A model generated the notes under the pieces. It was not told where the DNA came from. It saw only the letters and a program-made list of their open reading frames with translations, and searched no databases. From the NCBI GenBank assembly GCA_021018815.1, contig JAITYX010000012.1, positions 4,699,001 through 4,763,000 of the forward strand: a stretch of 64,000 nt of DNA, given 5' to 3'. Positions 46,490 through 56,722 of the stretch are shown here, in pieces. The translations under genes and the position numbers were made by a program. This DNA is from Talinum fruticosum. Taxonomy: Eukaryota > Streptophyta > Magnoliopsida > Caryophyllales > Talinaceae. Each line of letters starts with the position of its first letter. Position 1 is the stretch's first letter.

Positions 46490-46880
46490 AGAAAAAGGTA
46501 ATTTATCGGGCCAATGCTTATAGGTAACTACCATTTTCTCCACTATTTTCTGAATATTCTTGTTAGCTGCCTTAACCGCTCCGTTGGTCCGAGGGTGATA
46601 TGGGGAAGATTTGTGATGCTTGGATTTTATACTTATCTAACAAATCTGCTACTTCCTTCTTAAAAATGGCTACCATGACCACTTATTAACTCATGAGGCA
46701 TCCCATAATGACAAATAATATTTTGGGTAATGAATTTGGCTAGTTGTTTCGATGTCCAAGTTACATAGGAAGCTGCCTCTACCCATTTGGTGAAGTAGTG
46801 GATTGCTACTAACACAAATTCGTGACCATCTGTTCCTTTAGGAGTCACCTTGCCAATAATTTCTATTCCTTAAACTGAAA
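46490..46880 (-). pseudogene. Gypsy integrase pseudogene (G3)
   Basis: The frame 46,848-46,660 reads GHEFVLVAIHYFTKWVEAAS, where the family has AIDYFTKW. The first catalytic Asp is thus His. It continues HYGMPHELISGHGSHF, where the family has SDNG, so the second catalytic Asp is Gly. With both acids lost and frameshifts downstream, the enzyme is dead. The homologous G2 copy at 15,790-15,993 keeps the second Asp and the Glu region. Confidence 0.85.
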
Positions 46881-49290
46881 ATGGCTAGGGTCAAGATAAT
46901 GTTGTAAGAAATGATGGTGGTTGGTGTTGTAAATTTGCATACACGTGACATTTATGGCATCTTTTAACAAAGTCATGACGAGTCTAATGCCATGGTTGAC
47001 AAGTAATAACCAAGCCTCTAAACCTTCCGGATCAACATTCTACCATTCATATGAGGTCCACACTCCCCACCATGAATCTCCTCCATGATGCACTTTGCTT
47101 CATGTTGATTGACACAAAGTAAGTTAATCCCGAATTATTTTTCTTGAACGAGTTGCCCCCGATTGATGAAGAATTGGGCGGCCAACATCCAATGGCTCTT
47201 TGGGCGCTAGGTGTGGAGTCCAATGGATACTATCTCTTATCCAATACTCATAAATATCACGATACCAATTGGTATGGTCAGTATTAGACACTTCTAGTGC
47301 ACATATGTGTGCATGATAACTCTGTCGCTTAATATGAACGGGCATGGAGTGAATGCCGAAAAGATATTAATCATAGATATTAACTTAGCTAATGCATCCA
47401 CAAATTGATTATCATCCCTATGAAGCTAAGTGAAAGAGATGTTCTCGAAGTGTTTAGATAATTTTGTCAAGTATGCTTGGAAGGAGGCCAAGGCTTCACT
47501 ACTTACCTTTCACTTTTGCGAAATCGGTTAATGATCAAACTGGAATCACTGAAAACCATGATATTCTCGATTGAAATGGGAGTATGTGCTCTAATCAAAA
47601 TCCCTTCGATTGGAAGCGCCATCAAACTACATTGTCCAAACGTCCATCTCTACTTACAAAATATCCGCATCTGGAAAGTCAAAGTGTTTAGGTTGTGATT
47701 TCGACACGGGAAGACCAGCTAACAATTCGACAATACTCTTCCTTTGACCGCTTTTGAGGGACGAACTTGAGTTAGAATTCTGATAGCATGATAGTCTATC
47801 ATCCTATCTTACTACCGATAGTCTGTTGGTCACGTATGTACTTAATAGGATCTATAAGTGCTATTACATGTACCATATGGGCTAACATATAGTGTCTAAG
47901 CTTCTTGGTAACCCGGACTAATGCCAATGATGTCTTCTCTAATGGCGTGTATCTAGTCTCGTAGTCCAGGAATTTCTTGCTTAGATTGTAGATCGTGTGT
48001 TCTTCTTTCCCATCTCGTTGAGCGAGCATGACTGCTATAACTATTTCTATTTTGGTGAAATATAGAAGTAAAGGTTTCCCTTCTTAGGATGGAACTAACA
48101 CTGGAAGATTAGCATGGTATTCCTTAACCTTCTCAAATGTTTGTTGACACTCGGTATCCAAAATGGGCTCGGATGCTTTCTTTCATTTCTTGAAAATAGG
48201 TTCATAGACCATAATTAGAGTTAATATGAAACAATTGATGTATTGTAAACGTCCTAGGTAACCCCTTATCTCTTTTTCTGTTCCTGGTGAAGAGATCTCC
48301 TGAATGGCTTTGATCTTAGATGGATCAACTTCAATTCCTCTAAGACTAACAACATAGCCGAACAGTTTATGCAAGGTCACCCCAAAGGCTCACTTTTGAG
48401 GATTAAGGTGCATGTTGTACTTCCTGAATCTATGGAAGAATTTTCTCGAGGCTTGGTAAGTGCCCTGTCCTATCATTGGATTTTATGATCATATCATTTA
48501 CGTAGACTTCAACTTCTTTATAGATCATATCATGCAATAATGTTGTTGTTGTCTTCGATTCGTTGCACTAGCATTTTTGAGCCCAAATAGCATCACCACA
48601 TAACAGTAAGTTCCCATTTAGTGATAAAGGTCGTCTTCTCCATATCTTCTTCAACCATCTTCACTTGATTATACCGAGTATAACCATCCATGAACGAGAG
48701 TAAAGCATGACCTGCTGTATTATCTACCAAAAGATCAATATGGGGCCACGGGAAATCATCTTTAGGACTAGCCTTTTTAGGTCCTCGAATTCGACACACA
48801 TACAAACCCTGCTATATTTCTTCAAGATCGTAACTATGTTTGCTACCCACTAAGGGTAGTGAACTACTTGAATGAACCCCACCTCTAATTGCTTCTGAAC
48901 CTCTACTTTAATCTTCGAGCCCATTCTGGCTTCATCCTCCTCTACGTTTTCTTAACAGGCTTAACATCCTCATAAAGCGAAATTTTATGTTCTACTATAC
49001 TCGGATCTATACCCAACATGTCTCTATAGAACCATGCAAAGACATTGATAAATTCAGTAAGGAGCAAGTGAATTGCTTCTACTCTTCTAGATCTAACCTC
49101 TTGAGGTTGATCATCTAACCCAAGATTAAATGTTGTTGTTTCCTTTATTATTGGTGAGTGATTTTTATGATCTTCCATAGCTTTTATTAATTCTTTAGGA
49201 ATTTCTTGTTCATCTTTAGAGGCAAAACAATTAAGAGAAAGAGGAGGCAAGGAGTAAGCGAAAAGGTTCACCGTAATGAATGAAGCAATG
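46881..49290 (-). pseudogene. Gypsy RT / RNase H pseudogene (G3)
   Basis: From the start: a linker frame (49,271-48,942) with EFINVFAWFYRDMLGIDPS and a final VKPVKK. The RT core (48,805-48,593) has KASPKDDFPWPHIDLLVDN and ALLSFMDGYTRYNQVKM. The connection (48,380-48,183) has GYVVSLRGIEVDPSKIKAIQ. RNase H (48,029-47,799) has IYNLSKKFLDYETRYTPLEK. A further RNase H/spacer frame lies at 47,345-47,124. The readable blocks are separated by stops and frame changes. The sequence is closest to G4 (57,029-58,310) and G2 in this window. Confidence 0.85.
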
Positions 49291-49852
49291 AGTACATCAG
49301 ACTCACAAATAGAATTAGAAATGAGAAAACTAGGAAAAGAACTAAAAACAACGGAAGGACAAGTACAAGTCGTACCACTCGACTCGGAAAAGGATGCGCT
49401 CCTAGGCTAACAGCAGATTTCGGCCATCCTCAATGTCAATCCAAGTAACATTCTTAGACCTTAAATATCTACGTTAGTGATGAACCTGCGACGAGTACTA
49501 AGGTTGAGTTCCCCTCTAGATTACCTTCTTGTATGAATAAGGGACCGAAAAGATTGTTTTCGACAAGATTAGTCCAAGTATGGTTTGGATTGTCCCTTTA
49601 CGAGGAGGTAAAGTGCCTCATTTTCCAGAATATAGCAATCACTAAAAATCTCCAAACTAGGTACTAGGATGCCTTTTTCCTTGATCTAATAGGGCTCACG
49701 AAAACCATAATAAAGAAAGTTGTAAAAATTGCCCATTCAGAGTATAGGAAAAGGGCTTAATAAAGCGGACTGTCCGTGGTGCAATCCTCTTTATTTGAAT
49801 TTTACCTATAACTATATGACTATTAAAATCATAAACATGACTAATCAAATAA
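49291..49852 (-). other. Upstream gypsy G3 sequence, unreadable
   Basis: Likely the region before RT. I can follow only the block 'gtgagtctgatgtactcattg' (minus strand), shared with G4 at 56,740. No protease or gag motif is seen. Confidence 0.45.
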
Positions 49853-50510
49853 TGAAGACTCATTTATAACTCGTATCTCTCTATAATTTTTATCCTAAGT
49901 CATTTTAAGCTTTTATGAAACTCATATCTAACTTTTTATTCTTTCCCGACCCACTCGAAACCATTTGTCAAGCATAACACTCTTAACTGGGTTTTTGACC
50001 CACTCCGAAATAACACAAAACAATGTTGTCGGTAAATAATTTCACAAACGCTTTAATTTCGAGTACTGACATTATGTTCAAAATGAAAATGAATTACATC
50101 GTTAATTCTATTTTCTTAGTGAGCTTACTTTTGTCCCTTGACTAAGCTGTAAGGGTTAACTAAGCTGAGTTGTCCCTAACCGTAAAAGGTATCTCACTTA
50201 GGAAGTACTAGATCGGATAAGGGAACTTCGAGTCTAGGAAAATCTGTAATTGAATCATCGAAGGGAGCAATTCAGTAAAGAGTCGAGTCCTTATACTTTG
50301 TGGATTCAAAATAGTGGATTTGACTTAGTTTTCCACCACAGGAGGGTTTCTACATATTTCTCTATGTGTTGCACTTTACGTGTTCATTCTAGACTCGGAA
50401 TTATTTTCTAAGTCTATTTTGTACAAAACAGTTTGTATTTTCTAAAAAATCTTCCATTACCCTATTCACCCTCCTCTAGGGTGACTTAGTCTCTCCAAGA
50501 GAAAACCTTT
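49853..50510 (+). mobile_element. LTR A copy with large internal deletion
   Basis: It starts TGAAGACTC and its first ~275 bp follow LTR A as far as the block at 20,400-20,455 ('gacttcatgttcc..' versus 'gacattatgttca..'). It then jumps at about 50,130 to 'tcccttgactaagctgtaaggg', the last ~380 bp of the LTR. The removed ~1 kb includes the palindrome and the TATA box. Right after it, ATTAGTAT resembles a decayed primer site, so this may be a former 5' LTR. Confidence 0.72.
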
Positions 50511-50560
50511 GATTAGTATAAGTGAAGACTCGGATAATGCTCAATACTTTTCCGAGTTAT
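50511..50560 (+). other. Decayed primer site and LTR-like start
   Basis: After the LTR end, 'attagtataag' resembles ATTGGTATCGAG at 32,007. A further TGAAGACTCGG at 50,523 looks like the first ~38 bp of another LTR A before CACTA C2 sequence begins. Confidence 0.45.
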
Positions 50561-53500
50561 TGTGTTGATGTGGATCATTAATGATTTCCTAGCTATGTTG
50601 TCCGCATGGAAATGGCCAGGTATGTATGAATCAACAAAAAGCATTGAAAGTTAGAGATAGGGGAAAAATTGTCATGGTTTGATTTCCATCGGTAGTTTTT
50701 GCCACGAACTCATGCGTTTCGAAATACCATAGCTTTTACAAAAGGAAAAATAGTACATTCAGGTCCTCCTCGTCGATATACGGGGAAGAAATAAAATAAT
50801 GGGTTGAGAACTTTCCCAAAGTAATAGAAGAGCAGGAAATCAACATTTCGGGGTTCAAAAGGATTATAATTGGACAAAACAAAGCATATTTTGGGAGCTT
50901 CCATATTGGAAAGATCAATTGCTTCGCCACAACTTAGATGTGATGCACATTGAAAAGAGCTTTTTTATAATATAATTAACATTGTTATGGATATTCCAGG
51001 GAAAACAAAGGATGATATCAAGGTAATAATGGATGTGGTAGAGTTGTGTGATCTTGAGGAGTTGAATTTAAAGCATGGACCAAATGGTAAAATTCTGAAA
51101 CCGAAGGCAAAATATGTATTGTCAGCTGGAGCAAAAGAGGGTTGTATGTGAATGGGCAAGAGAGTTGAAAATGCCGGATGATTACTGTTCTAACATCTCA
51201 CACCTTGTAGATCCAAACTCTACTAAGTTCCGTAGCATGAAAAGTCATGATTGTCATGTTTTCATGGAGAGTCTTTTCTAATAGCATTTAGTGCACTCCC
51301 GGACGAGGTTTTAGCCCCTCTCATTGAAATTAGTGAATTCTTCAAGAACCTTTGCTCATCTATTTTATCGGATGCAGAGTTAGAGCAAATGCATTGAAAT
51401 ATTTCCATTACACTCTGTAAATTAGAAACAATATTTCCTCTTTGGTCTTCAATGTGATGGAACACTTGCTCGTTCACTTGGCGAAGAAGCAAAATTGGGT
51501 TGTCCGGTATAATACTGTTAGATATATCCATTTGAGAGGTTCTTCGGTCGATTGAAGAAGTCCATAGGAAACAAATCGAAGCCTGAAGGGAGTATTGCTA
51601 AAAAATATGCACGATTTGAAGAAACACATTTTGCGTCTTACTATTTCAGCTCTAACGTGCCTTGTATGCGCAATAGAAGTCGACGAAATGAGGGGACTGA
51701 AGTTCCATACTACAATCCTACTCTTTCGCTATTCATACCAGAAGGTGCTGCAATTGGGAAGTTCACTCCACATTTCCTTGATGATAAGGAAAAGACGGCT
51801 GTACATGTCCATGTTTCTATCGAAGCTGTTCGAAGTTAAACCTTACCTTGAGTGAGTTTACCTTTTCCTATACAACACTTGTTGCAATCAATTATTTTTA
51901 CTATGATGATGTGATATTAATAAACATTTTAAACTCAGTCTCTTCGAACACTAAAAATGAGCTATGTATACCGATGTTAGTGATGCGGCAGTTGATGCAT
52001 TGGTAGAAAATGAATTTGGAGATTAGTTCGGAGGAGTGGTGAGTATTATATATTAGAACTTAGTGGTCGTTAAAAAATTATTAAAATAGGTTCTTCGGTT
52101 TCAATGAACTAAACCAATACTATGTTATTGACACGGATTCATTGTTATCGAGTATATCATGATGAAAAGTATGTTTACTTGATGCAAATAGCTAAAGGTC
52201 CTTTGAGGAGAGTGAAAACATAGATAGCATACAAGGTGAATGGAATTGTGTTTCATACTAAGGCTCAAAATCAAGGGAGGATGACCTTCAATTGTGGTGT
52301 TTGTGTCAAAGGAACCGATGGAGGATATGTTGAAAGTAATTACTATGACATTTTATAAGAAGTAGTTGAAGTCGAATATGTTGGGGTACGAATAAAAAGG
52401 TGTATTGTTTAGATGCGATTGGTTTGACCCTAGTCATCCTCGAGGTACTCCGTGCCATAAATTTAGTTCGTATGTTGAAGTGCATCGTACAAGGCGCTAT
52501 TGTAAGTACGATCCTTTCATATTTGCTAGTACTGCAACTCAGGTGTATGATATGTCATATCCACAAGGCGTCCCTAGAGAAAAGCTGAGTTGGTTCATCG
52601 TACTAGGGGTGAGCGGTTCCGGTACCCTGTACCAAAACTAGGCACCTTACCCTTACCCTCTTTGACCAGGTTCCTGAATTTTAGGAACCTTACCCTTACC
52701 CTCGGGTTCCGGTTCCTGAATTTTAGGAACCTTACCCTTATGCTCGGGTTCCGGTTCGGTTCCGAGGTACCCTATTTACAACAAGATATTAAGAAATTAC
52801 CTATTTTGTAATGAGAGCACCGATGAGGACGAAGCCGCAAGGGAGAGTTGGGACTCGGGAGTGGGAGGAAGGAAGGAGGCGACACCAACGCCGACGAGGA
52901 CTGGGAGGAGGTCAATGAGCAGCAGCGAGAGAAAGGGCAGAGCAACGCGAAATGAAGGAGCAAAACAGAGCAACACGAAATGAAGGAGCGAGAGCGAGCA
53001 ACGTGAAATGAAGTTTGATTCGTCGAGAGAGCGGACAACGCGAGTCAACGAGCAGCAGCAGAGAAAGAGAAAGCGAGCAATGCAAGTCAACGAGCACCAG
53101 CGAGAGAGAGAGCGAGAGCGAGCAATGTGAGGGGAGAGAGAGCGAGCAACGCGAGAGAGGCGAAATAAAGGAATGCGAAATGGAGCAACGCGAAATAACA
53201 AGGAGGAAGGAGATTAGGGTTTCTAATAAGTTGGGCCACACATTAGAAATTCAAAAGTAAAAATTTCATGGGCCTTAAAGCTGAAAAATTCTGAAAATTT
53301 TAGTAACGGATTCGGGTGCCCACGGTTCTAGAACCTGTCTAAACGAGTTCCGGGTTCCCGTTCCGGGGTTTCATTTTAGGAACCTTACCCTTACCCATTT
53401 AACAGGTTCCTAAATTTTAGGAACCTTACCCTTACCCGTTTGACCGGTTCCGGTTCTAGAACCTTACCCGTTTGACCGGTTCCGGTCCGGTTCCAAGGTA

Positions 53501-53869
53501 CCGTAAGTCGTGCTCACCCCTACATCGTGCTGGGAGCAAAACCAAGGGCCAGAGTTGATGACCAATATACTATTCCTCTTGCATTCCAAGAGGATAATAT
53601 GGGCACAATCGATCCTATTATGGAAACTTTGCTGGAAACTTTGGTTGATAACTCAATATAAGCTGAAGAATTAGTTGATGATGTGCTTTTAAACCAACAA
53701 GATGGGATTGAGGATGCTAGAGAAGAAGAGGATGGTCAAGAAGATGATGAAGGTGAATGGGATGATGATAACATCACCGATGAGGAAGAAGAACATCTCA
53801 TATTCAATGATGACGAAGAGGATAGTGAAGAAGAAGATGATGATACCGATGATGAGGATGATGGCTAAT
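50561..53869 (+). pseudogene. tnp2: CACTA TNP2-type transposase pseudogene (C2)
   Basis: It starts within the MLS.W block (~50,597). It continues WTKQSIFWELPYWK (~50,872) and LDVMHIEKSF (~50,935), MKSHDCHVFMESLF (~51,239), a DUF4218-like end (GNKSKPEGSIAKKYARFEE, ~51,570) and a segment with SLFIPEGAAIGKFTPHFLDD (~51,726). The DUF4216-like part (DWFDPSHPRGT, ~52,414; YCKYDPFIFASTATQVYDM, ~52,500) is cut by the hAT-type insertion inside W-F-I-V-L-G and resumes at 53,523 as LGAKPRARVDDQYT. The tail (53,718-53,869) is strongly acidic. Frameshifts elsewhere also inactivate it. Confidence 0.87.
52604..53522. mobile_element. Non-autonomous hAT-type element inside the C2 transposase
   Basis: The 919-bp insertion has inverted ends TAGGGGTGAGC..GCTCACCCCTA. 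It is flanked by CATCGTAC (52,596-52,603) and CATCGTGC (53,523-53,530), an 8-bp duplication with one mismatch, as made by hAT transposases. The subterminal regions carry repeated GGTTCC..TTAGGAACC and CCTTACCCTTACCC blocks. The centre (52,810-53,220) is purine-rich without a transposase. Removing it restores the transposase reading across the site. Confidence 0.9.
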
Positions 53870-54149
53870 AATATGGATGGTGTCACAAATTATGTCTTCT
53901 TTTATGTTATTTTATATTGAATCACTTTAATTCATGTTGTAATCAAATTAATTCTTACTAATGTATTGAAGGTTAAACAATTTAGATTGAGTAAAGCGTA
54001 ATTTCTTAATAGAAGAATATTATAACTAACGCTTACGCATTGTTCACTAACTTGTACTTTCTTAATGCCTCTTTGAAGATGCGACAATTTTATATAATCT
54101 GTCTTTAACCGCTGGATGTTTACTAATGTTTATATGTTGTTTATGTTAT

Positions 54150-56032
54150 GAATTATGAAACGAGGTAGAGGCAGGTCGAAAAGATCAAGCAACTCGGGCA
54201 AGGGCTAAAAACAACGTCAGTATTGATGGTAAAGGTGACAATGTAAATAATTCTAGCCCCTCCCCTTCAAAACCCTCCTTACATTCAATCTCCTGTAGAT
54301 GGAGCACTCTCTCCACACTCCCTTACAACCAAACTCCTATGGGTGGGTCATTCATCCCAAACCCTCCTTATTTCCAACCTCCATTAGGTACAACTCCAAA
54401 CACCCCGCACATCCCTCGCATGCAAACTCCAATAGGGGAGGTCTGTACAACTCATTTCCACATTCTCAGCATGCTCATCTAGACTCGAACCCGCCTCACA
54501 CATAGTCATATAACCAATATGAGACGACATTTATACCACGAATCAACATTGGAGCCGAACAAAGGCCAACACAAAGGCCTACCAATGATGGTGCAACCGA
54601 TGCGGGCGATGAGCATGCTCGTGAGCTTGAATCAAGCAATGCTAGTAGCGGATTAAAGATTCGCATTGAGCCGGATGGTGAAGGGTAAGTGTGATAATAA
54701 GTAATAAAATAAAATAAGCTTACTAGTAGAATATTATAACTAACTATTTTGTATGTTTCTTGATTAGGCTCTTTTCCATTAATAAAGTCGTGAGCACAAT
54801 TTCCCACATCTTCCAAAATATGATGGATCACGGCTACATGGGGTAAAGTTCCTCGATCACAACGAGATCTTTGGTTTTCTAAGTTTAAGGTAATGACTAA
54901 TTTTTAGTTTTCTGAATTTGAGGTAACATAATGACTTATTGTGTATGTTTGAGTATTATATTATATTTTTATAACTTATAAACTACTTTTTCATTTATCA
55001 AGAAATTTTACACTTGGTCTCCAACCGATGAAGTCCAAATTAGAAGAAATTTTGAGAAGAAAGGAATTGATCGATTAAAGGACTTCATGCTGAAAGCAAG
55101 GAATACTAAAAAGAAGCCGATATCGTTGGGTGACAACTATAGGAAAGAGTTGTTAGAATACTTGGGAAACTGCTGAGTACAAGAAGTTACGTGATCGGGC
55201 TCAGAAAAATCGTAATATCGATCAAGGTGGACTTGGTTCATCGCTTCATACTTGTGGCTCAATCCCTATGATGTAGCATAAGTAGTGATTGGTACATAGC
55301 CTTTTAATGATTACGCATGCAAGTACTAACATATTCAAATTAGCAAATTGAATGTCTAATAACTTTTTTTATTTAGATGAAGGAGTTTAAAGGAGTTCTT
55401 CCTCTACCAACCCAACTCTTTTCATAAACCCACAAGACCAAAAAGGACCAATGGGTTGACCAGAAATCCAAGGCCATTTATGTGAGTTACCTTATATATG
55501 CAATTTTCAAATTTTTCAATATAAGGACATCTTTGACAACCTTTGATAGTTACATGCCTCAAAAATTTATATATTATTCAGGAAAAGTTTGAAAAAGAGT
55601 AGGAAGAGTTACAAAACACTCAACCCACTCAACCTTGTACTGATGATCCCAACTCAAAAGAGGATCCTATGTCCACCCCTTCACAACATGAGTTGTGGGT
55701 AAAAGCCAATGCGAACAAGAAAGGTCGCATTTTGGACTTAGATCCGAGGCAAAAACATAAAAAACACCATGTCCCTGTACTTCAAATCAACGAAAGCTGC
55801 TACTCTAGATGACAGAGATTTAAGAGCAACGAGTGCAAAACTTAACTTCGAGTTACATCAATGGATTGAGCATGCTCGTGTGCTTGGGTTGGAAAATAGG
55901 CTGCTCAAAGAAAAGGTTGAGAGTTTCGCTAGGCCAATAGCACGCTTCACTGAATTTATGAAATCTCAACAAGAATCTGGATCTCACCCTAGAGTAGTAT
56001 AAGGACAAGAGGAAGAGGAAGAGGAAGAGTGA
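54150..56032 (+). pseudogene. CACTA TNPA-like pseudogene (C2)
   Basis: After an AT-rich spacer, the frame starts MKRGRGRSKRSSNSG (~54,156). It continues with a Pro/Asn/His-rich stretch (54,240-54,500) and the conserved core: RRNFEKKGIDRLKDFML (~55,041), KKPISLGDNYRKELLEYL (~55,110), AEYKKLRDRAQKNRNID (~55,167) and GGLGSSLHTCGSIP (~55,225). Later ELWVKANANKKGRILDLD (~55,690) precedes a C-terminal helix-rich part ending SQQESGSHPRVV (~56,000). This is the TNPA order also seen in C0. Introns and a few frame changes intervene. Confidence 0.75.
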
Positions 56033-56329
56033 GGACCCCAAATTTGTTATGATCAAAACTTGTGTTTATTGGTGAACATTTTCCCAACTTTTGGTTAATG
56101 TGTTTATGGTTGTTTGTGAACTTTTGTATGGTTATTTATGTGAACATATGAAGTGGTTCTAAATGTGTTTGGATTGTTTATGGTTGTGAAATGTATGTTG
56201 GATTTGTATATCCAACTTGGAGGAACACCTTATGTGTAGTGTACGTTATGGCATATGTAAATGTCAAATGTAATTGTGACATATGTGAATGTTGGATTTG
56301 TATATCCATTCACAATTTTTGTACTAGGT

Positions 56330-56722
56330 TGCCAAGGAAATAGGAAAAAATATTGTCGAATTCAGGCCAAACAACGATGGACTAACAATGGAACAGACAA
56401 CAGATTAGCGACGAAATAGCGACGGAGCAGTGACGGATTAGTGACAGAACATCGACAAAATTCCTGTCATCGATGACGAAGTCGGCGACGACATTTCTGA
56501 ATATTCCATCGCTCATAACATGAATACACTTTTCCGTTCACTGACTGGAGCAGCTACGGAATGTTGTCCTGTCTCTGTTCCGTCGCTAATTAATGACGGA
56601 TTCTAAAAATTCTATCGCTAAGTTTTAGCGACCCGGTAAAAGGGACATATGTGTTCCGTCGTTAATTTGAAAATTTCCTCGCTATTTTACATTTTTCCGT
56701 CGCTATTTGTTTTCTAGTAGTG
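56330..56722. repeat. Subterminal repeats of CACTA C2
   Basis: Copies of GCGACGG or CCGTCGCT and close variants (agcgacgaaa, gtgacgga, ccgtcgctaa) occur more than ten times in both orientations. They continue to within 20 bp of the terminus. The motif differs entirely from the GTGGGAAA motif of C0. Confidence 0.8.

Larger units (their letters stand above)
45724..49852 (-). mobile_element. Gypsy element G3, pol side (right part)
   Basis: This is the continuation of 17,951-20,109 beyond the copia insertion. Minus-strand order: pre-RT linker, RT, RNase H, integrase, then non-coding DNA (46,480-45,724). The part beyond 49,271 is pol-upstream sequence with no readable domain. gag and the 5' LTR are not recognised; an LTR A begins at 49,853. 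Confidence 0.8.
50561..56722 (+). mobile_element. CACTA transposon C2, 5'-truncated
   Basis: Transposase and TNPA-like remains are followed by a right terminus ..tttctagtagtg at 56,711-56,722, the complement of CACTACTAGAAA. The left end is lost; the sequence starts in the middle of the transposase. The right flank is gypsy G4 sequence, so C2 had inserted into a gypsy element. Confidence 0.85.

Noticed and set aside
52772..53260. Overlapping frames of up to 134 codons on both strands
   Set aside because: They fall within the non-autonomous hAT-type element, in a purine-rich segment. They are low-complexity (Arg/Ser/Glu- or Leu/Ser-rich) and unlike any transposase.
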